A stretch of 56,478 bases of DNA from an uncultured Microcaldota archaeon. Lineage in GTDB: Archaea; Micrarchaeota; Micrarchaeia; Anstonellales; Bilamarchaeaceae. Of the stretch, positions 27,254-36,132 are shown in pieces (position 1 is the stretch's first letter; each line of letters opens with the position of its first letter). Below the pieces are notes generated by a model. The model was not told where the DNA came from. It saw only the letters and a list, made by a program, of their open reading frames with translations, and did not search any database. The DNA is taken from positions 1-56,478 of the forward strand of contig CAILMQ010000040.1 of the NCBI GenBank assembly GCA_903835385.1, in the 5' to 3' direction. The position numbers and the translations under genes are program-made.

Positions 27254-28441
27254 TTGCAGGCCGAACTGAACATAGGGATGCTTGGCCATGTGGACCATGG
27301 CAAGACCACCCTGACATCGGCGCTCACCGGCAAGTGGACTGACACCCATTCCGAAGAAATCAAGCGGGGCATATCCATCCGCCTCGGCTATGCCGACTTC
27401 AAGGTTTACAAGTGCGCCAAGTGCGGTAAGTACGCCGTGCAGGACAAGTGCGGCTGCGGCGGAAAGGCCGAGTTCAGGAGAAAGATATCCGTAGTGGACG
27501 CGCCCGGCCACGAGACGCTCATGACCGCGGTCATCGCGGCATCCAACATCCTCGACGCCGCCCTATTCCTCATCGCTGCGAACGAGCCCTGCCCCCAGCC
27601 CCAGACCGTGGAGCACCTCATCGTGCTCGGCTCCATGGGCGTGAAGAACATAATCGTAGTGCAGACCAAGATAGACCTCGTGCCCAGGGAGAAGGCGCTG
27701 GAGAACTACGCACAGATAAAAAAGTTCCTCAAAGGAAGCGTCGCGGAGAACTCGCCCATCGTGCCAGTATCCTCGAATTACAAGCTCAACATCGCTGAGC
27801 TGGTGGGCAAGATAGAAGAGTGCATACCGACGCCCAAGCGGGACGAGGCCGCACCCCTGCGCATGTACGTGTCGCGCTCATTCGACGTCAACAAGCCCGG
27901 CACGAAGATACCCTCGTTGAACGGGGGCGTGTTGGGGGGCTCAATAGTGCAGGGCGTGCTCAAATCCGGCGAGAAGATAGAAATAAAGCCGGGCATGGTC
28001 AGGAAGGCGGGCAGCCCGCCAGTCACCGTGGCATGCGAGGTCAGGACCATAATGGAAGAGAGCGAAACGCTTGAGGTCGCGAAGCCCGGCGGGCTCATCG
28101 CCGTGGGCACGTCCATAGACCCGTCCATAACGAAATCCGACGCGCTCGTGGGCTCCATGATAGGCAGGCCGGGCGAGCTCCCCGATGCGTCCAACACCCT
28201 GAAGGTGAAGTACGAGATGCTCAAGCGCGCGGACACGGAAGTCCAGCCCCTGCGCGACGGCGAACCGGTGGTGCTCAACGTCCACACCGCTACCGGCGTG
28301 GGAGCGATAACCGGACTTGCCAAGGGCGTGGCGACCGTGCTGCTGAAGAAACCTCTGGTCGCCGAGAAGGGCACCAAGGTCGCGCTCAGCAAGCGCGTGG
28401 GCCAGCGGTGGAGGCTGTCTGCCTGGGGAACCGTGGTGTGA
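27254..28441 (+). CDS. eif2g: Translation initiation factor aIF2 gamma subunit
   Basis: NIGMLGHVDHGKTTLTSALTG, VDAPGHETLMT; TTG start preceded by AGGTGA. Confidence 0.95.
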   Translation: MQAELNIGMLGHVDHGKTTLTSALTGKWTDTHSEEIKRGISIRLGYADFKVYKCAKCGKYAVQDKCGCGGKAEFRRKISVVDAPGHETLMTAVIAASNILDAALFLIAANEPCPQPQTVEHLIVLGSMGVKNIIVVQTKIDLVPREKALENYAQIKKFLKGSVAENSPIVPVSSNYKLNIAELVGKIEECIPTPKRDEAAPLRMYVSRSFDVNKPGTKIPSLNGGVLGGSIVQGVLKSGEKIEIKPGMVRKAGSPPVTVACEVRTIMEESETLEVAKPGGLIAVGTSIDPSITKSDALVGSMIGRPGELPDASNTLKVKYEMLKRADTEVQPLRDGEPVVLNVHTATGVGAITGLAKGVATVLLKKPLVAEKGTKVALSKRVGQRWRLSAWGTVV

Positions 28442-28506
28442 GGTTCCGCTCCGCGCGGACAGCCTTTAAATTATTTTGTGATACTAATTCGGTTCGTTTT
28501 TACCTG

Positions 28507-28841
28507 TCGCCGAGGCGCTATCCGCTCTGTGCGGATGCGCCCCGGCTACTAAAGACTCCTGTCTTTAGGAATTCAGACTTACATTTTCACGCCGAGGTCG
28601 CGTGGCTGCTGCCACGACCCTCAGCATGTTCATGCCGAGGTCGCATAACCCGGTAGTGCGCAAGGTTGCTAACCTTGTGCCTCTTACGAGGCCTGGGTGT
28701 TCAAATCACCCCCTCGGCGAACGAAGTGAGCAAGAGGGGGGCCGTGGGCGACGAATCGACCACGCAACCCCCTCGGCGTGAAAACATAAGAAGGGCATTA
28801 GCCGGAGGGACGGAAAGCGAAGCTTTCCAGGACCTCGGCGA
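28507..28841 (+). other. Hairpin array 3, enclosing a tRNA-Ser gene
   Basis: Outer stems TCGCCGAGG 28507-28515/CCTCGGCGA 28833-28841 and TTTTCACGCCGAGG 28584-28597/CCTCGGCGTGAAAA 28771-28784; local hairpins at 28514-28541, 28549-28568, 28601-28616, 28744-28763, 28812-28828. Confidence 0.82.
28634..28719 (+). tRNA. tRNA-Ser(GCT)
   Basis: Acceptor GCCGAGG/CCTCGGC, anticodon arm CAAGG-TTGCTAA-CCTTG (anticodon GCT), variable arm GCCTC-TTAC-GAGGC, T arm GGGTG-TTCAAAT-CACCC. Confidence 0.92.
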
Positions 28842-28956
28842 TTTTTCCTGAGGCGCAACCTAAGCATCTTTTTTTAAACTCTTCTTATCCATATACTACT
28901 ACATAACAAAATTCCGCCCAGCCCAAACCAGCGACCGGAAACGAGACTTTGATTCC

Positions 28957-30066
28957 ATGACCGAAACGACTGAAATGAAATTGCTCAGGCCTATTCCGGT
29001 TTCAGCCTCACAAGTCTCAGAGAAACGCAAAAAGATATTGATAAGCGGAGCCATGCCCCTCGTGGAGCCCATATCCCCATCCGCGGGTTATACTAAAGCG
29101 AAGCGTATGATTGCCGAACACGCACAAAGCGCGAGCATTTTGGAGCTCATGGAGCTCGTACCGGCCATATTCCAGCGTGTGGAAGCGGTGGAGCTGATGA
29201 ACGCGGCATCCAGGGCGGGATACACCCGTTACGTGCGGGGTTTCGTGAACAACGGTACGATAAGCAGCATAATATCGGTTCCGGAAGACGATTGTGAGGA
29301 GCGCCTGAAGCACAATCTCGAGACCGCAGTGCTCATACGAACCAGGTCCGGACTGGTCAGCAACCTGACCATCTTCTCCATAGATGCGCCCGAGTTACAC
29401 GACGGTTCCACAAACCCGTCCGAAGCCGACATCGAGGGGCAGGCGGTCTTCCACCAGCTAAGCGCCCTTTTCGCCATCGCTCTCAGGGAGCGCATCGGAA
29501 GGCTCACGCTGCTACCGAACACGGCTATGTTTGAAGCCGCAGCCACGGCCGCGGAGAACGCTTTCCGCAGCGAGGGGAGGGATTTTTCGCTGGTCCTCGT
29601 GGACATCGACAATCTCAAGCTCATAAACCAGACTCATAGCTACGCCGCCGGGGACATGGTGCTCGCCGCGGTCGCGGACACGCTCCGCAACTCTCTCGCG
29701 GCCTCCGGCTACAAGGGCAGCGTGATTTTCAGGCCGGGGAAGACCAAATTCCTGCACGAGATAAGAAAAGAGGCCGAAGCGGCCGCGAACCCGCATCTGA
29801 AGCACGACGAATTCGCGCTCCTGCTTCCGATAATCCTTGACCGGGCCGTTGCCATGGCGGACCTTCTGAAGGACGAAATCGCAGCCAAGCCGGTCCCTTT
29901 CGAGCTCCCCCTCCGCGGCGGAGCGATGGTGACCTGCAGCTTCGGGGTCGTCCACAGCTCGGATTCGGCCTGCGGTGGCGGAAGCCTCTGGCACAGGATG
30001 CTCGACGGATGCGTCCAGCGGCTGGAAGTCGCGAAATCCAGCGGCGGCAACACCGTCATTTTCTGA
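28957..30066 (+). CDS. GGDEF-like domain protein with divergent active-site motif
   Basis: LVLVDIDNLKLINQTHSYAAGDMVLAAVADTLR ... KHDEFALLLP ... VTCSFGVV ... AKSSGGNTVIF. Confidence 0.72.
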   Translation: MTETTEMKLLRPIPVSASQVSEKRKKILISGAMPLVEPISPSAGYTKAKRMIAEHAQSASILELMELVPAIFQRVEAVELMNAASRAGYTRYVRGFVNNGTISSIISVPEDDCEERLKHNLETAVLIRTRSGLVSNLTIFSIDAPELHDGSTNPSEADIEGQAVFHQLSALFAIALRERIGRLTLLPNTAMFEAAATAAENAFRSEGRDFSLVLVDIDNLKLINQTHSYAAGDMVLAAVADTLRNSLAASGYKGSVIFRPGKTKFLHEIRKEAEAAANPHLKHDEFALLLPIILDRAVAMADLLKDEIAAKPVPFELPLRGGAMVTCSFGVVHSSDSACGGGSLWHRMLDGCVQRLEVAKSSGGNTVIF

Positions 30067-30074
30067 GCCAGGCC

Positions 30075-31136
30075 TCATCCTCTTTGCAGGACGTACCTTC
30101 CATATAACTTAGTGAACACCCGATACAGGCCCCTGTCCACCCGCACCAGCTGCCCGCGCTCCAAGAGCCGCAACGCGAGTGTCGTCGCGTGGCGCTTGCC
30201 GAGCGCCCTCGCAACGTCGGAAATATACGCGGGCTTTCCGGCCGAGGCGAATGCCCGCAGCACCTCCCTTTCCGAAGCGGGCAGCTCCAGGTAAAGCCTG
30301 TCGAAGAATTCCCTGGACAGCGTGCTCATCACCGCAGGGTAGTAGGTCAGGTAGTGCCTTTGCGTTATGACCTTCTCATTGTCAGGCAGCCTGTCATATA
30401 TCACCCAGCATATGGTCCTGGCAACCAGGGGGTTGCCCCCGGATTCGCTGATTATCGTCCTGAAGCACTCCTCGCCCATCTTCGGGGGGCCTTTCTTCAG
30501 GGCATTGTCCACCATCTCCCTCAGGTCGTGCTCTTCGAAGGGCCCGAGCCGCATCCCCCTGCCCATGGCGTTGAACCCCCTGAATCCCTCGCTGAACGAG
30601 AGCAGGAAGCCGAATTTCAGCCGCTCGGCCGTCGCCGCCTTCATAATCCTGGCAACGAACGCGGAGAGCTCGTCGGGTTTTCCGAGCCTGTCCGCGTCGT
30701 CCACGAGCAGCACCATGCCTTCGGCGTGCCTGAGCGCCATGCGCGCGAATGACAGCAGCATGTCCTCCCCGCCGGCAGCCGATTTGAGCCCCGAGAGCAT
30801 CCTGTCCGAAAGCGCGCCCCCGCCCGCCTTTTCCTTGGCGTAGGCGAGCAGCTCCGAGGACAGCTTGGAAAGGAGGGAAGGGAACCTCTCGCCGTCACCG
30901 GCAGAGACCAGCGGCGCCAACACGCCCGCTTTCGCGGATTCCTGGCTCAGCCTGCGAAGGAGCGCGCTCTTTCCGCCCCCCGGCGCGCCGGAGACGAGCA
31001 GCACCTCCGGCCTGTTGCCTCCGATGGCCTTAAGAAAACTTCCGTACATCTCAATTTCAGGTTTCCTGCCTGTGAACTCCCGGGGCCCTGCGCCCCACGG
31101 GGTAAAGGGGTTTGCGCCCTTCATGCAACCACCCAT
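30075..31136 (-). CDS. AAA+ ATPase with C-terminal winged helix (start probably MKGANPF)
   Basis: LVSGAPGGGKSALLRRL Walker A, MVLLVDDADRL Walker B, wHTH-like C-terminus. Confidence 0.85.
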   Translation of the reverse strand: MGGCMKGANPFTPWGAGPREFTGRKPEIEMYGSFLKAIGGNRPEVLLVSGAPGGGKSALLRRLSQESAKAGVLAPLVSAGDGERFPSLLSKLSSELLAYAKEKAGGGALSDRMLSGLKSAAGGEDMLLSFARMALRHAEGMVLLVDDADRLGKPDELSAFVARIMKAATAERLKFGFLLSFSEGFRGFNAMGRGMRLGPFEEHDLREMVDNALKKGPPKMGEECFRTIISESGGNPLVARTICWVIYDRLPDNEKVITQRHYLTYYPAVMSTLSREFFDRLYLELPASEREVLRAFASAGKPAYISDVARALGKRHATTLALRLLERGQLVRVDRGLYRVFTKLYGRYVLQRG

Positions 31137-31150
31137 ATACTGTTTTTATA

Positions 31151-31183
31151 ACTACATACTACAATGATTGTAGTTTTTGTAGT
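31151..31183. promoter_or_regulatory. Candidate operator between divergent genes
   Basis: Half-sites ACTACA (31151, 31158) and TGTAGT (31169, 31178); central palindrome ACTACAAT-G-ATTGTAGT. Confidence 0.55.
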
Positions 31184-31238
31184 ATTTAATCCTATCGCCA
31201 ACCTAGGCATTTAAAAAGCGGGAAAACGCGTTTACATC

Positions 31239-34200
31239 ATGAAACTCAATATCGTGATGCTCGGGATGCTCCTGCTGCTGTCCATACCCACGCTGCTCGC
31301 CGCCGGCACCAGCCAGCAGGCGGAAAGCCAGCTGTGGGTGAGGAGCGTTGAGAGGCCTGACGGCACCGGCAACGATATAAACGTGTCCCTATTCGTTTTC
31401 ACGTCCGGCCAGCCCCCGTCGGCCATATCCGACCTCCAGGCACAGTACAACAACATAGTCACCTCGTGCAAGGGAAGCCAGGACTTCAACCAATGCACGG
31501 AGGACAAGGGCAAGGCGCTCGCATCCAACGCCAAATATCCCGTCTCCTTCTCAACCGTGGAAAATGCAAATTTCACGTTCATGTACTGGAACCCGTTCAG
31601 GCAGGGGGGTGCCGGATGGTCTCCAATCGTCGGCTGCGAGAGGATAACCGCGGACCAGCAAAGCACCATGGTAAATATAACCGGCGGCCAGATTCCGCTC
31701 TGGTCCGGCACCTGCACGGTTCCCAAGACCATATACTCCGGCAGGACCATATCCGTCAGGGTGCTCTCCGCGGCAGGGGACCAGATATCCGCGCCCGTGC
31801 AGTCGGTGACCATCAGCGACGCGAACGTATCCGCCGCCGCGATGTTCGCGTCCGCGCTCAGCAGCGCGCTCGCTCCGGTGACGGCCCAACTTTCGGTCAC
31901 GGGCCAGGGGCAGACCGTGCCCTGCCTCGGAGTGTTCATCATACTCGGCCTCCTGCTCGCGTCAATGTACTTCTCGGGCAGGTCGCCAATCACCATGCTC
32001 GACATAACCACGCCGAGGCTTCCGTCCCCCAAGGGGCTCCAGGCAGGCGGGCAGATAATAGCGCCGTTCGGCTACGGCGAGATGAAGAGGACGGTCAATG
32101 CCAAGCGCACGGCTGCGGCAGCTCTCGCCGATGCGTCATTTGCTGCAACCAGGTCAGGAACTACAACCAAGTCAGGACTCAGCCAGGCAGCGGTCAATGA
32201 GATAGAACGGCTGGGGAAAAACATAATCGCCAAGGGCGGCACCACCGATCAAAAAGCGATGTTCCAGGCAGTTGCAGCCGAGCACCTGAAGAACGGCGGC
32301 AAGATAAGCGACCTCAAGCACCTGGCAAAGCCGTTCTCCGAGTACACCAAGGAAGACAACGCCTCGCTCAGGCAGGTGCTCGCAAAGCTCGAGAGGCAGG
32401 GCGGCAGGACCGCCTTGCTGGCAAAGGCAGCCATAGACGTCAGGCAGAGCCATGACCTCATGCAAACCCTTGACGTGCTCACCAACAAGCCGACGACCAA
32501 GTTCGGCGCGAAGGCACAGGACTTGCTGGGCAGGGCGTACGGTTCGTCCAACCTCTCGTTCACCGGCCCGCTGATTACCGGCAGCTACGCCGCAGGGGCC
32601 CGTTCCCTGAGGATGCTCGCCGCAGGCACGAAGGCGACCGTGGTGCATGGCGCAGAGTTCGCCCGCGAGACCGGCAGGCTGGCAGTGGAGACCGTGGGCG
32701 GCAAGGGCGCGATGGACGCGCTCCGGAAGAAGGCCCAGGCCTCCCCGTCCTATGCGACGCTCTACAAGCAGCTCACCAAGAAGCCGAGCGTGATAAACAT
32801 CGGGGAAATCATGCCGGTTAACACGCAGATGGCGCACCTGTTCAAGACGCTTCATGCGGAAGTGGAGCGGGACCAGATGCGCTACCTGCTCAAGCAGATA
32901 TACAAGAAGCTGGGCGTGAACGTCGCGGCCATGACAGACAAGGAGATGTTCGCAATGACCAGCAGCGTGGTGGACCCGCTGAAAATAACTGGCTACGCGC
33001 ACTCGGGCAAGATGGCTTCGGTGGAATCCGAAATACACGCGATACTGTCGTCCGGCGCTTTCTCCGCAGCCGAGAAGCGCGACAGGCTCGAGACCCTGCT
33101 GCACTCCGTGGGAGGCCGCATCGACGCCACCTACCTCAGCATGAAGGCCCAGGTCGACAGGCTCGGCAAGGACACTTCCGAAGGCCATGTCAAGCTCATC
33201 ATGCTGCAGGAGCTGCTTGACCGCGAAAACAACGCGTGCAAGGCAGCCAGGGAAGGCGAGGCGAGGCTGGATGACAAGTACTACTGCCTTGTCGGCAGGC
33301 CCGGCCTGCACGGTTCAGACCTTTACGAGGTTACGCTACTGCGCAAGATGATTGCCGACCATGAGAACGGCCAGGCCGCCAAGGGCGTTTCCATAGGTGA
33401 CTTCATGAACTCCGTCAGGGTGGAGCTGGAGAACAAGATAATGACGCTCAACCCGGGAGCCATAAGGCCTGACCTGCTTCCGGAGTACATGCGGGATTCC
33501 GGAGTTAGGAACAAGAAGACCGAGGAGAACCGGAAGCTGCTCGCCAGCCTGATAACCGAAGATGGCGAGAAGGCGCTCAGGGAGCTCACCGGCAAGAACA
33601 AGAACAGCGCCACAATCAACGACTTCATGAAAGTGCTCTACGGAGACGCCTACATGAAACACAAAGCGGGCCTCAAGGACGAAGGCGAGGGAGTGCTCAG
33701 GGACCCCACGACCGGCAAGGCGCTCTGGCTGGAAGAGAACAAGGCCATAGGGCCGCAGGCAGGCTGGTGGAAGACCGACATGAAGCAGCAGTGGATAGAG
33801 GTCGACCCGAAGCGATTCGCGGGCGGCATAGACACCCGCAACCTCCAGCTCACGGTCGCCACCGCGACCCAGGGCAAGGCCGAGAGGAGCTACTTCGGCC
33901 TGGTGAACAACGCCATAACCGCAGGACTCGACCGCTACCCCGGGGCAAGGACCTGGAGCCCGGAGAGGAGGATGTCTGAGACCAAGAAGGCCTGGGTGAA
34001 GGACCTGCTGGAAAAAGACATCCACAACACGTTCAACGACAGGTTCGCCATGAACGCCTATGGAAATACGACCAACGAGACCTCGCGCTTCCAGGTTAAC
34101 GCGGCAGCCGCGCTGCTCGCAAAGGCGCTGCGCGACGCTGGCTACGAGGAGAGGCACACCGACCTCAGGTTCCTGGAGCACATGGACATCACCAGCCCCA

Positions 34201-36068
34201 AGGACATGGAGCGCTTCAGGTACATGATAGGCACGCGCTACAAGAACGAGTTCAGCGAGGTCCTGAAAAGGGGCGTCAGCTTCGACGACATAGCCAAGGG
34301 CAATAACGCATGGATAATGACCCACAATGGCACTTACATACCGTACAGGTCAGGCATGCCTGTGAGCGACAACGACAGGGTGCTTGGCGGCCGCCCGGCA
34401 ATCCACGACGGAAAAGTCTGGAGAAGCTTCAGCCCGGAGGACGTGCGCGTGGAATTCAAGGGCAGGGACGATTTGGGAATGGCGTTCAACAAGGCTGCCA
34501 ACAGCCACAATAAGGAGGACTGGCAGCCGTTCATCAACGCAATGATGGACTGGGCCAGGCCCGCCGGCAAGATGGGCGCCGACTATGATAGGGAAAAGGT
34601 GGTGGGCGCGGTGCTCTGGAGATACTCCAATGCCACCTATGACTACCAGTCCTACTGGAACCAGAGCGCGGTGAAGCTCGTGCCAAGGCATGAGGCCACG
34701 TCGCTGGCTCCGTCGGCGCTGAGGTTCTTCGGAGTGGAGGCTCCGGGGCTGACGAACACGCTCAAGCCGTTGCGCGACTTCGGCCAGCTCGTGGGTCACT
34801 GGATGACCAGGACCGCCATAACCGGCACCGGAGATCTCTACCTCAGGTCCTACGACGTCACGCCGAAGTCCCAGCTGCTGAAGATGTACTCGTGGAGGCT
34901 CGCCACGCAGATACTGACCAGCGACATGGAGGACCTTCTCAAGGACGTTACCTCCCAGGCGGACAGGGAGAATCTGGCTTCAGCCTACCGCGCCATGGCG
35001 ATATCCCACGGCGCTTTCCACCAGGTCTGGGCCTACACCATAGACCGCCACCCCGGAAGGGCCTCAACCTCGCATGGCGCCCACCAGGCATGGTCCTCGG
35101 CATTCCAATACGGGCCCTCACAGCCATTTTCCATGAAAGCCAACCTTGGGGCCTACATGTCCAAGAGCGAGTATTTCTCCTTCATGGCCCAGGGAGGCTG
35201 GGCCGCGGCCCTGAGCAGGCACGCGATAATGCCCTACCAGAAGATGATGGCAGGGCCGCAGAGGTCGCTCCAGGGATACGCATCCGCCTGGGAATGGAAC
35301 GTCCAGGACTCCCTGAGGGCCTATGGCGACCACACGCCGCCCAGGCTGCTCGAAGCCGTGAGGGGCTACAATCCATTCTCGTTCTCCCACGGTTCGGGCA
35401 AATTTTCCCAGATGCTGCAGAAGGCGAACTGGTTCGAGAGCAGGGCGGAGAAGGCCCAGCTCGTGGGCTATGACCACCAGAGAGGCCTCTCGCAGGGATT
35501 TGCGGGCATACAGACGATATACAAGGGCCCTGCGGCAATCGCAAGGACAGGCTTGGCAAATCCCGGAGCCAGCTACACGGACACCAAGTTCAACGAGCAG
35601 CTCGCCCCCACAATGGCGGAGTACGCCCTGATGAGCATGGGGCCCATGTCTGGCTTCTACGAGCAGGACGAGTATGTCAAGAAAATGGGAATGACCGACA
35701 TAACCAGGAGGACCGTGGCTGCCGAGGCGCTTGCCATAAAGAGGCAGCAGGAGCTCATGGGCTTCGGAGTGCTCCAGAACCCGCTTTACACGTGGTTCAA
35801 CCCGGTGCTCTTCGCCTACCACATGGGCGTGCCCGGATACCCGAACTCCATGAGCCCGAAGGAGCTCATAGGCAACTTCATAAACAAGTGGAGGCGGGGC
35901 GGTTCCTCGGGCAACCTGGAGCAGAGCGCGAAGTCGCTCATGCGCAATACTGCCGACGGCATGGTGCGGGCGTTCTCCCCGCAGATGGCATCGCTGCAAA
36001 AGTTCTGCCCGTGCGGCCAGCCGGGCATCTCCGGCTGCGCATGCAGGAAATGCAGCAACCTGCTTTGA
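31239..36068 (+). CDS. Giant (1609 aa) membrane protein with N-terminal signal, one TM near residue 240 and Cys-rich C-terminus
   Basis: Signal-like MKLNIVMLGMLLLLSIPTLLAAG; CLGVFIILGLLLASMYFSG; C-terminus CPCGQPGISGCACRKCSNLL. Confidence 0.8.
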   Translation: MKLNIVMLGMLLLLSIPTLLAAGTSQQAESQLWVRSVERPDGTGNDINVSLFVFTSGQPPSAISDLQAQYNNIVTSCKGSQDFNQCTEDKGKALASNAKYPVSFSTVENANFTFMYWNPFRQGGAGWSPIVGCERITADQQSTMVNITGGQIPLWSGTCTVPKTIYSGRTISVRVLSAAGDQISAPVQSVTISDANVSAAAMFASALSSALAPVTAQLSVTGQGQTVPCLGVFIILGLLLASMYFSGRSPITMLDITTPRLPSPKGLQAGGQIIAPFGYGEMKRTVNAKRTAAAALADASFAATRSGTTTKSGLSQAAVNEIERLGKNIIAKGGTTDQKAMFQAVAAEHLKNGGKISDLKHLAKPFSEYTKEDNASLRQVLAKLERQGGRTALLAKAAIDVRQSHDLMQTLDVLTNKPTTKFGAKAQDLLGRAYGSSNLSFTGPLITGSYAAGARSLRMLAAGTKATVVHGAEFARETGRLAVETVGGKGAMDALRKKAQASPSYATLYKQLTKKPSVINIGEIMPVNTQMAHLFKTLHAEVERDQMRYLLKQIYKKLGVNVAAMTDKEMFAMTSSVVDPLKITGYAHSGKMASVESEIHAILSSGAFSAAEKRDRLETLLHSVGGRIDATYLSMKAQVDRLGKDTSEGHVKLIMLQELLDRENNACKAAREGEARLDDKYYCLVGRPGLHGSDLYEVTLLRKMIADHENGQAAKGVSIGDFMNSVRVELENKIMTLNPGAIRPDLLPEYMRDSGVRNKKTEENRKLLASLITEDGEKALRELTGKNKNSATINDFMKVLYGDAYMKHKAGLKDEGEGVLRDPTTGKALWLEENKAIGPQAGWWKTDMKQQWIEVDPKRFAGGIDTRNLQLTVATATQGKAERSYFGLVNNAITAGLDRYPGARTWSPERRMSETKKAWVKDLLEKDIHNTFNDRFAMNAYGNTTNETSRFQVNAAAALLAKALRDAGYEERHTDLRFLEHMDITSPKDMERFRYMIGTRYKNEFSEVLKRGVSFDDIAKGNNAWIMTHNGTYIPYRSGMPVSDNDRVLGGRPAIHDGKVWRSFSPEDVRVEFKGRDDLGMAFNKAANSHNKEDWQPFINAMMDWARPAGKMGADYDREKVVGAVLWRYSNATYDYQSYWNQSAVKLVPRHEATSLAPSALRFFGVEAPGLTNTLKPLRDFGQLVGHWMTRTAITGTGDLYLRSYDVTPKSQLLKMYSWRLATQILTSDMEDLLKDVTSQADRENLASAYRAMAISHGAFHQVWAYTIDRHPGRASTSHGAHQAWSSAFQYGPSQPFSMKANLGAYMSKSEYFSFMAQGGWAAALSRHAIMPYQKMMAGPQRSLQGYASAWEWNVQDSLRAYGDHTPPRLLEAVRGYNPFSFSHGSGKFSQMLQKANWFESRAEKAQLVGYDHQRGLSQGFAGIQTIYKGPAAIARTGLANPGASYTDTKFNEQLAPTMAEYALMSMGPMSGFYEQDEYVKKMGMTDITRRTVAAEALAIKRQQELMGFGVLQNPLYTWFNPVLFAYHMGVPGYPNSMSPKELIGNFINKWRRGGSSGNLEQSAKSLMRNTADGMVRAFSPQMASLQKFCPCGQPGISGCACRKCSNLL

Positions 36069-36132
36069 GAGCAGGGCGCATATCTGCCGGTTTTCTTTCT
36101 CTTTTTAATTCTTTTCCATCTTCAATCTGGTC

